64,000 bases of DNA, taken from positions 434,001 through 498,000 of the forward strand of contig WHUZ01000001.1 in assembly GCA_015179045.1 (NCBI GenBank), read 5' to 3'. The translations under genes and the position numbers were made by a program. The stretch comes from Kalaharituber pfeilii (Eukaryota > Ascomycota > Pezizomycetes > Pezizales > Pezizaceae). Within the stretch, counting starts at the first letter, position 1. Every line of letters starts with the position of its first letter. A model generated the notes under the pieces. It did not search any database. It was not told where the DNA came from and worked only from the letters and a program-made list of their open reading frames with translations. This document shows positions 12,210 through 23,998 of the stretch, piece after piece.

Positions 12210-12367
12210 GGTATTCAGGTTAGAAAAATCTGGCCAGATTTTCCGGATTTCAAAATTTTATCAAGTCCGGAAAATCTGGCCATCTCCATATAGAATTTTA
12301 TCTGCTTTTTTCAGGGTATAAACCAGTTAAACCAGTTTATATGGGGACAGTCTAATCTGAATACTGC
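12210..12367. mobile_element. deleted copy of the 8191 MITE
   Basis: The ends GGTATTCAGGTTAGA and TCTAATCTGAATACTGC match the terminal repeats of the element at 8191. TA lies immediately outside each end. Only about 158 bp remain, with the shared TCTGGCCAGATTTTCCGGAT core. Confidence 0.75.
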
Positions 12368-12369
12368 TA

Positions 12370-13372
12370 ATGAATGTGCAATGTGGAACATGGCAACCAT
12401 GACAACGCAACACCGGTACAAATTCTGTGAGGAATTATGCACTTAAAGAAAATGTGAAATGATAAGAGTATATGAGAATAAAAGGAAAAACAATATACCG
12501 CTAAATACAAGAAGCTTAATAGTTAGTATACCACCCACTGCACAACTACAACGCTCGTCTCAACAACCAGAAACAGAGTTTAGCAAGCGCTTGCCAGGTA
12601 ATGGGTTATCCTTCGCATTAGACACTTCGATTCATCCCAAAAATATAGTGCGATCGATTAATAGCCCTCCATTTAGGTTATTCAAACGGGATACAAAAAT
12701 CTGCTTTTGTTGTTGAGATACTGTATATTCTCTTCGCCGTGCGCAGTTCTGGTGTGAAATGTGCGTGGCGTGGTGTGTCGCTGCGTCTGAAACACAGGAT
12801 AGTTATGAGTAGATGTTCTGGCCTGCCGACGAACATTGCGGTTCGCGAATCGGCAAATTCGTCGCTAATGTTACTAAGATGACTCCCAATTTGCCACTTC
12901 CTACCCACATGCTAGAAGATAATAAAGACAACATAATTAAAAATATGCTGCACTTCTAAGAATGCTGTACTTAAGAAAATAGATTTGTTATCAATAGCTA
13001 TATAATTGTTAACAGAATAATTACAAGAAAATTAACAAATAGCTAGTATTCTTCTTGCTCTAGGTGAAATGTTGGAGTGTTATCTTCTTAGGTAGAGATA
13101 TCCGGATTCCTCCGCCATTTCTAGTATTATCTTGTGGTAGTAACAAGGATTGTGGGGATGCCAAGACTTAAATTTTGGTGGTTGTATTACCAGAATTGGC
13201 ACTTGATAGAATCTTAGCGAGTGCCAAGCATCCACTATAAGCAAGTTGGTGCTCTATCCCACTGGTACTGCTCCTAATCTTACTCCTGCTGGGATTGAAT
13301 CTGCCTGGGCTTCGGGTATACTTTGCTCCTCTAGGTATATCACAACTGATCTGATGATTACCTCCTCAACCC
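12370..13372. other. gene-free, partly AT-rich stretch
   Basis: No gene or repeat family is recognised. 12930-13060 is strongly AT-rich. Confidence 0.4.
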
Positions 13373-13380
13373 CCTCTATT

Positions 13381-13452
13381 GCTCTGCTATGGCGAACAGC
13401 TGCAAGCGGGGTTACGTGAAATAAATAAAATAAAATAAAATAAAATAAAAAA
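13381..13452 (+). mobile_element. family A hairpin mini-retroposon with AAAATA tail
   Basis: The family A hairpin begins near GCTCTGCTATGGCG and runs to the conserved GCGGGGTTACGTGA. The tail is an AAAATA microsatellite rather than pure A. The 8-bp duplication CCTCTATT flanks it (13373-13380 and 13453-13460). Confidence 0.8.
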
Positions 13453-13497
13453 CCTCTATTACCTATCTAAGGCCCAATTCATGACTCATGTGCTGGC

Positions 13498-13527
13498 CCC
13501 GTGAAAAAACCATATGTTTTTCACGGG
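13498..13527. repeat. short perfect inverted repeat
   Basis: Arms CCCGTGAAAAA and TTTTTCACGGG (11 bp, perfect) enclose an 8-bp loop, followed by an alternating GGCC tract. It could be a fold-back remnant or a protein-binding palindrome. Confidence 0.6.
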
Positions 13528-13529
13528 AC

Positions 13530-14165
13530 CGGCCGGCCAGTTCACGAACCGGAGAATGTTCGTTGGTGGGCCAGAACAGTTGTTTGTATGATGCAGGTCA
13601 GAGAGGGAAGAGAAGAAAGAGCAGAATCAAGCACATACCATCGCAACTGCGGTAGAAGACCGCAGGGTTGGTGTATATGACGAAGAAAGGGCGTTGGCCC
13701 TGGATGTGCAGCAGAAGCGGCAGGGGAGGCCTGATATTCCTCTCGGTGAGCGCTATGTATGTTTTGTCAGCGCGACGTTGACGCATTCTGGGAGAGACGT
13801 TCCTATACATAAAGTCACGCAATCCTAGTGTAGCAGATCCAGTAGAGCCTGAAGGTCAGCGGCCGAGCTATTGATAAGTGCGTCAAGCACCGTGGCAACA
13901 TCAGGTGAGAGATGGGGGCGAAGTGTCCCAGCAAGTTACAGTTGCACAGTGCTATAAAGACTCTTGAAGCACTAAGTTGGCCGGTCAGTGAGTGCTGTTG
14001 CAGGTACACCGCCAGCAGAAGGGGAGGACGAACTGATGGGATGGGTAGAAAAGATGAAAGCTGATTCTCGGGCTTCATGTTAGGGACAGCGGAGTCAAGC
14101 AATGGGTTGTGGTTCTGGTACTTTGATGGTGTTATTTTGATTTGGCCTGTTTATTACTGCAAGAT
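13530..14165. other. unassigned region with two weak minus-strand ORFs
   Basis: Minus ORFs at 13598-13822 and 13815-14102 abut and could be parts of one decayed gene, but no domain is recognisable. Confidence 0.3.
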
Positions 14166-14169
14166 TTTG

Positions 14170-14285
14170 TTTTTAGCTTCTATGTAATTAATCTCGCCGC
14201 AGTTCACGTGCCCCAGGGCTAAAACCCGCCTGGGGACGAGGCTACCAGGGCGGTATGTGAGTAATGATAATAAGAAAAAAAAACA
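14170..14285 (+). mobile_element. family B retroposon variant
   Basis: The LINE-tail context TATGTAATTAATCTCGCC is followed by an enlarged hairpin region and then GTGAGTAATGATAATA plus poly(A). The loop is about 35 bp longer than consensus. No target duplication was identified. Confidence 0.55.
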
Positions 14286-15559
14286 GAAATTGTCGAAGAT
14301 GGCCCACCAGGCCTCCACTAATACTACATCAATATTCTATCTTCTGGTGCCTTCAATCTATATAGGATTCTTCCGTTTGAAGGTTCTTTTTCGTCTATCA
14401 TGGACTCCCTACACTCAGCAGGACTGACAATTTAGCTGTAACCACAGTTGAGTAATGGTGTCACGGCTTGGCGTGCCATGGCGGCAGAGGGAAGCTGATT
14501 ACTAGTACGTGTGGACGTCTAAGGGAGCCAAGATCCTTGACCACGTGCGCAAACGTAAGCGAGTCGCTGACCGGCCCGTACGGATACTCCTATATATACC
14601 GACCGCACTACCGGGTGGTACCGGTAGTTCTACCTTTTGGTGCAACGGTTTGCAAACGGTCGGTTGCAATCCGTAACAAATGGTTAACCAAGATGAAAAT
14701 GCAAAAGGAGCGTCGTATCTCTATAGGGTGCAAGAGATGTCTACTTCCTCTTCGTTCCCCTGGTTCCCAAGCTGCAAGCCAACCCTCGCCCGTGCCTGCA
14801 CCGTCCTGAAGCCAGTATTACATTCAGGTCCTGCCTACATATGATATTATCGAAGGAATGTTTCAGCAGCCCTGAGATTAGATCAAAAACGATTCCTGCC
14901 AGCGAGGCATCAACCGGATGGAAGAAAAAAGGAGAGAATGTATCGACGTTCATAATGTTCTGGGAGGGGGGCTCTACAAACTATGACATCCTCATAAAAC
15001 TTCCAGCAACGTTCCTCTCAAGGCAGGTCAGTACCCTCCCTTTAAACGAATGTCTAGAAGAAGTTTGACTGTTGAACAAATTAGGCCAGTGAGCTCTTTG
15101 ACATACAAGAAAGAACAATATCACGATCGCCGGTTACCAACATCCCGTCCTAATACCATCCTATTACTCCCACTTCACCGTTACCAATATTCTCAGCGGT
15201 AATTATTTGCAGGCTGAAGGAAGTGGACGTATGGCCGGAGTACACGAAACGTTGGGTAAGCATGCTCTTCGGTTGAGACTGGAAAGGTGATGAAGGGATG
15301 GAAGTTGTAAGGATTGAGGAGATTTAAGTGGGAAAGTTTTGATAATCATTTCCTATGTTCTGTTTGTCCATTTGCCAATGAACATGCTTGAATCCTGTTA
15401 GTACATGGTTTGCGCATGCTGATTCATTGCTGCTCTGGTGATTATTTGCATTTACTTCTTGTTTTACGATGAAGTTGTTATTCCATAGTTCAATTCATTT
15501 TCCTACTTTATTTCTTTCAAAAAAGATGGGGAATGTTCTATGGCCAATGCTTCGCTAGC
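14286..15559. other. gene-free stretch
   Basis: I see no recognisable gene or repeat. Confidence 0.4.
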
Positions 15560-15573
15560 ATTCTCGAGAACCC

Positions 15574-17314
15574 AGAGGCGGGGGAGGAGGGGGAGGGGGA
15601 AGCGGAGGGGGAGGGGGACGAGAGGGAGAGGGGGAGAGTGGAAGGAGAAGTGAGGGCTGCGTTGCAGGGCACCAAGAACAATTCGGCACCGGGACCTGAC
15701 GGAATCGGATACCGATTGATCAAAGCTGCCCTGAAGACTCCCATCGGAGATGAGTTAGTAAGGGAGATCGCCGACAACTGGATCCGGAACAGGACCCCGG
15801 CGGAGTGGAGGGAGATGAGGGTCGTCATGATACCGAAGCCAGGCAAGGACATCAAGACGGCGAAAGCGTGGAGGCCAATCAACCTGATCAATTGTATCGG
15901 GAAGATCGGGGAGAAAGTCATGGCCAACAGGCTGCAGAAAGAAGACTTCCACAGGCTCCAGCTGGGAGCACGCAAGGGGAGGAATGCGATCCAGGCGATG
16001 GCGAGGGCGGTAACAAAGGTGCAGAGGTGCCTGCACAGGGGGGGGAGAGCAGCGTGGGTGACGGCAGATGTTAAAGGAGGCTTTAACATCGTGAGGAAGG
16101 AGGTGGTCCTGGGAAGGATTGAGGAGAGGGGGAGCGAGGGGGTGAGAAAGAAGCGGAGGTGGCTGGAGGAGTTTATGGGAGGCAGGGAGTTCGGAGTGTG
16201 GTGGGACGGCGAGGAGAAAGGGAGGGGCAGGTCGAACGTGGGGGTTCCGCAAGGGTCACCACTGTCGCCGGTCATCTTCCTCATCTTCATGGCACCCACC
16301 ATTGAGAAGATGGAGAGAAGGCTGAGGGGGGTGGCGGTGGGGGCGGAGGTAGAAGTGCCATCGTACGTCGACGACCTGGCAGCAACGATCCTGGACTGGC
16401 ACGGGTACTGGGATATGGGGCGGCTCAGGGAGAAAGTGAAGGTGGCAATGGCGGAGGTGGCGGAAGAAGATCAGATCCCGCTGGAGGAGTCGAAGTGGGA
16501 GATGATAACTTTCGGAGTGGGGAAAAGGTGGAAGAAGGAGGGGGAGATGCTGAAGTGGCTGGGAGTCATTTTCGACGAGAAGCTGACCTTCAGTGCGCAT
16601 TGGCGAAATAGGTTGAGTAGGGCGAGGAGGCTGGCAGGGGCACTCTCAGGACTGGGAAACCGGGACTGGGGGATGTCACCACGGAGCTGGCGGCAGGCGT
16701 ACACAGGGATGGTGAGGGCGGTGGCGATGTGGGGGAGTGAGATCGGGTGGAGGGGCCAGAAGGAGTGGAGGAAGGAGATGGAGCGATTACAGCTGCAAGT
16801 TTTGAAGAGAGCAGCTGGAGGGGGGAGAGGTGCCGGGGTGGAAGGGGTGAATGCGGTTTGCGGAGTGGAAGACGTGGAGACGGTCCTGGATGGCGCGCAA
16901 GCGAGAGCGATCGTCCGGGAGGTGGAGGCGCCGTCAGAGCTGGCGGAGCTTTGCACGGGTGACTTCGGAGGGAGTGAGGAGAGAGAGGAGGAGGCGAGAA
17001 ACTGGAGAGACTGGGGGCTGCAGTGGGCGGCGGTCGAGAATGATGGGTATGAAGCAGTGCTGGACCGCTGGCAAGGTCAGTGGGCGAGGTTCTCGGAGGA
17101 GGGGGAGGAGATCTCGTGGGGAGGGGGGTGTGAGAAGGTGGAGGTGGAGACCGCGGTGAGGCTGGGAAGAAAGAAGGGGGAAGGGAGGAGTGGGAGACCT
17201 CGGTTGAGGAAGCCGGAAGAGGGAGGGCGGTCCTGTTCTCGGATGGTAGCAAGGTCGAGGACAGCAAGGTGGGGGCGGGGGTGTGGGGGAGATCAGCGGT
17301 GGTGGCGGAGGTAG
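15574..17314 (+). pseudogene. LINE reverse transcriptase, 5'-truncated and frameshifted
   Basis: The frame encodes RT fingers and palm: GPDGIGYRLIKAAL, then VMIPKPGKDIKTAKAWRPIN, QLGARKGRNAIQA, VPQGSPLSPVIFLIFM and the catalytic VPSYVDDLA (about 16363). The visible frame starts inside the domain because of the truncation. The reading frame leaves homology near 17200 and runs out at 17314, while the RNase H continues in another frame. It is therefore dead as a single ORF. Confidence 0.9.
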
Positions 17315-17991
17315 TAGGGAGAACGGCGACGGTTTTTGACGGGGAGGTGAGGGGGGTGAGAAGGGCGCTGGAGAGTGTACCGGAGGAGGTACCGGTCCTG
17401 GTTTGCTTAGATTCTGAAGCTGCTGTCATGGCGATTCAGAAGGCAGGCAAGGAGGGAAAGGGAAAGACCGAGGATGTGAGAAGGGTGGTGAACGCGGTAG
17501 CGAGGAGGAAGAAGAAGGGAGGAGATGCGAAATTGATGTGGGTCAAGGCTCACATCGGAATCGCAGGAAATGAGAAGGCGGATGAGTGGGCGAAGAAGGG
17601 GACGGTGATGCAGGGGAAGGAGGTGGCCACCGGAAGTGGGGTGCGCCAGAGGGTGAAGGCGTGGAGGAAGGAGAAGAGAGAAGTGGAGGGCTTTGGAGGA
17701 GGAAAGGTCATGGAGTGGAATAGGATGGCAGTATCCAATTTCACTGCCTTGCGCCTGGAGAGAGGGAGGTGTGCAGTGTGGTTGAAGAGGATAGGGGCGG
17801 CTGAGTCGGATAAGTGCAGGTGCGGGGAGGTGCAAACCGGGGAGCATCTCGCTTTCCGATGCAGAAACCAGAAGACCCGTCCAGAAGGCTTTGAGAGGTG
17901 GGGCGACATGGAAAAGAATTGGAAGAGAAAGGCGGAGAATGGGGAGGAGTATGACGTTTTGGAGAATTTCTTCGCTGGGGTCAAGTTCTAG
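17230..17991 (+). pseudogene. LINE RNase H and C-terminal zinc knuckle, separate frame
   Basis: In the frame shifted relative to the RT, the sequence encodes AVLFSDGSKVEDSKVGAGVW (first catalytic Asp), VCLDSEAAVMAIQKA, WVKAHIGIAGNEKADEWAKK and a knuckle-like CRCGEVQTGEHLAFRC. This is a type I RNase H followed by the terminal Cys/His motif typical of Tad-clade elements. A frameshift near 17200-17225 separates it from the RT. Confidence 0.88.
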
Positions 17992-18192
17992 AAGGTAGGA
18001 GAATGCGGGGTCAGGTTCTAGAAGCTAGGAGAGCGGGGGCGACGGCGCGTGGGGGCCATGTACGTAGAGAGTTAGTTTAGCCTGTCTCCGGGCTATGAGG
18101 GCTTGCCCAGGGACCCTGTCATGGCCAAGTGCTACAAGCGGGGTTATGTGATTAAAAAAAAAAAAAAAAAAAAAAAAAATTCTCGAGAACCC

Positions 18193-18245
18193 GCCATAGC
18201 CCACAAGGTGGCATGCGAGTAAAAATATATTAAAAAAAAGAAAAA
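18193..18245 (+). mobile_element. family B mini-retroposon at the LINE 3' junction
   Basis: GCCATAGCCCACAAGG...GCATGCGAGTAA followed by A-rich tail, inserted in the 3' target duplication of LINE copy 1. ATTCTCGAGA occurs immediately before it and again at 18246-18255. Confidence 0.75.
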
Positions 18246-18255
18246 ATTCTCGAGA

Positions 18256-21200
18256 GCCACATTGGCATTATAGGCTATATGAGTTAAGCTTAGTTCACCT
18301 ACTGTACCCTTTCTCCGCATCTTGGATCTTGAGATCCCAGCAATGCATGTTATCTTCTAGAGAGAGAAGAGAGTCTATTTGCTCGTTCGATTAAAAAAAG
18401 AAAGTGACGAAGCAAAAAAAACGGAGAAGAAAGTTAACTGGGTAAAGAAGGAAGAAAAACTAAAAATAAAATTTCTTGGGACTGATACTGTAATTATATC
18501 TGATTGAACGAACTTCATGATCCCCTTTGATACCCTTTCCTTCCAGCAATTTCCAGGGTCACCAGGTTGCCAATTCGGGAAGTTCCATCGTTTGCCATTC
18601 TGAGTAACTATGAATTGCCCTTTTGAGTAACTACTATTTTGCTGTTTTGAGTAACTACTTAGGTTTGCCGTTTCGAGTAACTACTTGGTTTGCCGTTTTG
18701 GTCTTAGCCTCTTTTTCCGACTGGGGTACGAGAAGCTAATCTCTTACAATTGCATGAGTGACAACAAGCCCTCACACGATTGTTGTGACGCCAGTGAGTG
18801 ATCCTGGCACGGTGAGTGAGGGAGTCATAGCCAAGAAAGTTCATTTGTGCCAATGGTAAGGTTGGACTTCTATCCAATCCGCCTTGTCCCTTTTTTAGGT
18901 ATTTGTTTATGGTGATAAGAACAGCTAGTGCGCCAGCGTTCGAACGTGGCGTGGAAGCATGGATACAACTTCAAAATTGCCTTTCAAGCAAGGAATCATG
19001 CGACTACCTCTGCTCACAACGAGCCTGCGTATTCCACCTGCATGGTACAATTTACGATTACTCTATTAGTGCTAGTACTCGAGTACAGTTTCAAAAGACG
19101 TTGATGGAGGCGTATGCATCAACGGGCCTGATCGGCAACAGGCCTGATCGGCAACAGGCAGTACACACTGTACATACCTACTCACTCGTTACGTATGCCA
19201 GCGTTCGGTAGCCAACTTTTCTAGCCCGTGCAAGGTCTAATTGACAGCTCAACATAGGAAAAAGCAATATCGAAATCAATGAACTAGTCTCCCATCACCT
19301 GCACACAGCTATGCATAGAACAGCCGCATCACCCAACGATGATCAACCATGTAATTGGAAGCCTTCTCTGCATGACAAAAAAAAAAAAGGGTGTGGGTGC
19401 ACCTGTGAGTCCTGAAATTTATTTGCGGGCGAGGTTGTTTAATTTGGCGATTGGTTGGTCCAATTGCGAATCTTATCGCTGCACAAGCTTTGCCTCCCTG
19501 TCAGCCCCCAAGATCTGTCACAAAATTCAATTTAAAAAATCTCGAAAACACGGGTTGTGAAAATGCAATCGAAGCTCTATTTTGCGAGAAAATTAAGCCC
19601 CCTTGCTCAGCAAGTAATTTCGTCCTGAACGACTTTGGTGACGCGTGCCCGGCACTTCTGTAAAATCACAAACTCTGAACTCCAATTGGGAGTTGTCAAC
19701 CTTGTTTGCATCCCTGTCATGTCGGCTACTCGTCGATTTAATCCATGTGTTGCACCCACTTCAAAAAAAAGTTTGTCAATTCATGTCCGCACCAAACATG
19801 CATCCTTCGACATCACTAGACATTGTGAGTCAATCAACTGCAGCTTGAGTGAATAAGGCGATGCATTGCCGACCAGCGACTTGGAAAAAGTAGCATACTA
19901 TGATCTGGCTCTCAGCGAAATTCAAACCGAAGCATCTAGTCACTTCTGAGTGAGCACCCTGAGCGGATTTGTTGACGCCCTCAACCAATTAGTGTGATTC
20001 ACTCCCAAAATAGGGCGAGCGAATAATTACTCAAAACAGTCAAAGAGCAATACTCTCACGTGTAAAAATGCATAAAATTGATTTTCGCTAGTCTTTTGAA
20101 GATACGTAGAGTAGATTCGAATTTAGCTACCTAGTTTGGTGTTACCCAGAACATATTGCGGTGGCCGAAGCTTTCTATGATGCAATAGTTTTCGCCTGTA
20201 CCCGAGCCTAAATTTCAGGCAGGGGACATAGTTCCAGACGGCAGTTTAGTCTGACAATGCTTCAGCTTACGTTCTAGCTATCCCTTCACGGGTGGCTTCC
20301 GCACTGGTACAATACTAAAGTGACTAACAATGGCTCTCTAAACTACAACAGGAATGATTTCACGCGCCTTCCCGTCCCCATGAACAACCCCAAATTGGAG
20401 TTTCCATCAAACAGCTTCTGGTTTAACTTGGGCTCAGGTAAAATATAATGGTGGTTACCTACCATGCTCAGCGCATCCCGCGCGGCGAAGGAAATGTAGC
20501 ATTCCAATGCCAATCAGAGCAATTTACTGCTGTGGGGTGGAGAACTGAGGCACTATGATCACGTTCTCCGGGATGTACACGAAATGACTTCAGACGGCCA
20601 TTTGACTTGAAACTGCAGCTGGCATCAATGGTTCTGATATCTAGAACAATCAACTCCGCACGTTAGTTTGTACGCATGACAGCTTGGATAGCTAAAGGCA
20701 GCCTCGTCGCAACCCACCGGGCCAGCAAACAGGTAACGAACAAAAAGAGAAAGAATTAAACAAGCCTGTTCCAACCTCCTGGCCCAAAGAGTATCGAAAC
20801 GCAGTCTCGAACCAACCAAAGCGACTCAGAAGAGCGAAAATTAATTGGAGCAATCGACTCAGGATAACCCGTTTTACCCTTGCCCCTCGACCGGTTTGCG
20901 GACCTCAAGCCTTAAAAGGAACACAACAACGAAACAAAACAAAAGCAAAGCAGAAAAAAAAAAAAAAGATCCTCAAGCCTGTACCGTGTGATGTGATTTG
21001 CCTGCGACTTGATGTAGATCCCCTCTCACGAGCTGCATCTCATCAAGCCGTTCGATCTCTTGGTCGCCCCTCAGGAATTGCCCATGTCCATGTACTCCAG
21101 CCTCAGGACGTAAAAGCGGCACTGCGATGACCCATTTGTTATGATGTCAAAGGAAAAAGTTTAGATGGCTGTCCCAAGTCAATACGTACTCTGCGGTAAC

Positions 21201-21707
21201 TCATAGATGCGCGCACATGAAAGCATTCATACCTACTGTTATCACAGGACCGAAAGGAATTGGTCTTCGCATGGCTCGTCTCATCTACTCGAACACCCTA
21301 CGTTACACAGTATTCCTGTTCTTAAGGCGGGCAAGGCAGAGCCCCAGGCCACCCTGTGCATCGATGGCATCCCTGCTGCCCTCACCTGCCCTGTGCGCAT
21401 CTACTACTCATAGTCCACCCCATGCAGCTGCTAGGCCAGCTGATGCAGCTGCAAAGGTAGCTGCAGGCAGCTGCAGGCCAACCAGGGCGGCCCAATGGGA
21501 GTGGCCGCGTTCCTGCGCAGCCTAGCGCAGTAGAGGTGTCGTCAACGCAACCCCACAAGCGTTGCTTCGCAGTGACCACAAGGGGGGCCATCTTGATGGT
21601 TCGAGTCAGCGAGCTCTGAGGAACATAAGAACAACAGCTTTCGCTCGCCTTTTGCTCCCTAACTTTCCCCTTCGTTCCGTCACAAGCGCAAGCACCGCAA
21701 AACAACA
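18256..21707. other. gene-poor stretch upstream of the zinc-finger gene
   Basis: No supported gene. A tandem repeat lies at 18591-18702 (listed separately). A 16-bp tandem duplication GCCTGATCGGCAACAG occurs near 19130-19160. 21610-21700 is CT-rich and probably belongs to the promoter and leader of the gene starting at 21708. Confidence 0.45.
18591..18702. repeat. short tandem repeat, about 24-28 bp unit
   Basis: About four imperfect units of the type TTTTGAGTAACTACTTGG followed by TTTGCCG. Units drift at their edges. Confidence 0.7.
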
Positions 21708-23472
21708 ATGGCGCAACCCCAGCGCCCAGCGCCAGTGAGAGACCCAGACAAATTTCCCCCGCATCCAGATCGAGCTATCCTACACTCGCGAGAATCTAGC
21801 TATGCGAGGACCAATATACCAGTACCAGTACCGAACAAGATTGGGCGAACCAACAATGCACAGATGTTAGATGATGGGCCGATCATATTCATGAATATGA
21901 AAGACTTGAATTTCCCTGTGTCCCTGATTAAGCTGATAACGAGGAAATTTGTTTGGAGTTTTTCATATGAATGCATGTTTCTCCATCGGTAGGAATCCCC
22001 CAGCACTTTATTGCCTTGCTGAGACGACGTCACTAACCAATGCAGTTGCTCACTGTGGATTCGCTTTTGCCTGTCAGTCCTCTGCCTGTTGTTCCAACGT
22101 GCTGGCAATGAATGTCTACCGCCAATAGTAAGTTGTAGCATAGACCCAGCGCATATTAGGATTTCGAGGACAGTGCTAACATATAGTTCTGGCGACTCTT
22201 CAGGTGTCCTCAATGAAAGTTCGGGAAATGATGGATCTCGAAGATGTCATGCACGTTCTGGGATTCCATTGGATAGCTGGATTGAGCAGAGTAAGTTTTC
22301 AAGATCCTTTAAACAATGGTGGCATATTCACTAATCAGTTTGCACTACAGAGGTGGTGTGCTCCCTTGGGAAGACGCTCGATACTTGGATGGAAGTTCTT
22401 TTGCCATACCCCTCGCCGAGAGGTCGGAGGGTCAAGGTATCAATATGCTGCGTTGAGATTGAGAGGCCCAACGAGATATGTTGGAATGTACCCGCACTCC
22501 GCGGACCCACCATCAAGATACCCGCCGGAGTACTACACCGATCAACCCGCCACCAAGCAAAAGCATTACCCGCAACCACTCTTCCAGATACACACACGTT
22601 TTGCCCTTTCACAAGCGAAGTTATTCATCCTTGTGTTCCCATCAATAGTGCTGCAAATACAGTCTCCACGACCAATGGAGTTTTCACTAGGCCATGCTCT
22701 CGATTGGGAGCAATGCATAAAGCTAGCAAATGATTTGGACCCTCCCGCATTCGAAGAGCTTGCCACTCAGCTCGTCTCACAGGTACTTCTCTCCCAGCCC
22801 TATTCGGGGCCAGATGGTGTACCATCGACAAAGGTACGAATGAACTCTTCCCATCTCAAGGGGCAGGATTCTGAAATGGGCTCGCCAACGCAGCTGGTCA
22901 ACGTTCCAATGGTCCCAGCAATGTGCATCGACAGCAGAGATCCTACATTTTGGGGTGCAGAATATCCTACTGGTAATTTGGACGTCAACGAATTTCCCAC
23001 ACCCCGACCATTCCCTAGCGCTGGCTCTGTCTCCCTGTACAGCAGTCAAATGGAAGGAGATACCCCGGCATCAACTCCTGAAATGACGTCCGATTCCAGT
23101 GTTGCAACGATGTCGCCACCATCCAGTTTTTCGACCCCTTCAGAAGTCAACGGGTCACCTTCTACTTCAATCAGCTGCTCGCCCACACAGCCATACAAGT
23201 GCCAGCACCATTCCTGCGAGCGATTTTTCGCAAAGAGGCATGAAATGAGGAGACATTTCAGAGAAGTCCACCGGAAACCCTACCACTGCCCGTACCCTGA
23301 TTGTCCCGGGAGGTTTTCTAGTAAAAAAGATCAAAAACGGCACGTTAATAGTAAACTTCATTTGAATAGTTCTCTATTTAAATGTCCTCAGTGCGAGAAG
23401 GGAGACAGTAGAAAGGATAACCTTCGAACCCACATGAGGGACGTCCATGGCATAGACGACCCGCAGATTTGA
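21708..23472 (+). CDS. C2H2 zinc-finger protein, probably four exons
   Basis: The C-terminus carries three C2H2 fingers: YKCQHHSC...HFREVH, YHCPYPDC...HVNSKLH and FKCPQC...HMRDVH (the last about 90 residues). This is the pattern of a fungal DNA-binding transcription regulator, so nuclear location is likely. The region before it is rich in Ser, Thr and Pro. A CAACAATGGC start context at 21708 follows a CT-rich leader. Exons 21708-21988, 22046-22127, 22204-22290 and 22351-23472 join in frame to 523 residues. The introns have GTAGGA or GTAAGT donors and CTAAC or CTAAT branch points. The third intron is 60 nt and free of stops, so retention would also be in frame. A conservative alternative is translation from the ATG at 22675 (265 residues), with the upstream exons as leader. 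The fingers are certain; the N-terminal half is not. Confidence 0.8.
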
Positions 23473-23911
23473 GCAATAGGCTCTACAAAGATTACGCGCA
23501 ACTTTTCCTTTTCTTTTTGTTCTCAATTCATCATCTTTCTATGCGTGTTGTGTTCATTTTTCTCCACTTTCTGCACCAGCTCTAATATCTCGTTTACTTT
23601 TCTGTTTTGATTATGCAAGTTTGTCAGAAGCTTTTTCCTGTCATGAATTGAAACATCTTTAAAAAAAAACGACTTAACTAAACAAAAAAAAAATTTAAAA
23701 AAGAGAAAAGAGATAACAAAAAAAAAACCCTCCCCACTCCGCAAAGTGAAAACTTAGCAGCGAATCGATCCTCTTGATTTTTCCATCACTCGATCTCACG
23801 ACCTTTTGTCGTATTTGGAGGATTGTGAACTGGAAAATTGCAGTCTCGAACTAGACTTTTCACTTAGCTTACTAACTCTTCACCTACTACGCAAAGGGTT
23901 CGTGTAGTGGG
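23473..23911. other. 3' flank of the zinc-finger gene
   Basis: AT-rich DNA with several A-runs near 23660-23730. No gene. Confidence 0.4.
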
Positions 23912-23921
23912 TCCTTTGTGT

Positions 23922-23988
23922 TTTTTTTTTTTTTTTTTGTTTTGTTTTTTATATCATGAATCGCGTGCCGCCCTAAGGGCTATGGCGA
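23922..23988 (-). mobile_element. family B hairpin mini-retroposon
   Basis: Poly(T) plus a reverse-complement B hairpin. A perfect 10-bp duplication TCCTTTGTGT flanks it at 23912-23921 and 23989-23998. Confidence 0.85.
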
Positions 23989-23998
23989 TCCTTTGTGT

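Larger units (their letters stand above)
15560..18192 (+). mobile_element. 5'-truncated Tad-like LINE (copy 1) with target duplication
   Basis: The interval between the direct repeats ATTCTCGAGAACCC (15560-15573 and 18179-18192) is a non-LTR retrotransposon copy of about 2.6 kb. It lacks the endonuclease and the front of the reverse transcriptase, as expected for 5' truncation. The 3' untranslated region contains TGTCTCCGGGCTATGAGG and the hairpin CCCTGT...GCGGGG, then about 25 A. Purine-rich coding strand and GC content set it apart from its flanks. Copy 2 at 39140-42759 is a close relative. Confidence 0.93.

Noticed and set aside
15538..17429. Long proline/serine-rich minus-strand ORFs opposite LINE copy 1 (and the plus-strand equivalents opposite copy 2 at 40779-42279)
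   Set aside because: They are shadows of the purine-rich LINE coding strand and have no domains.
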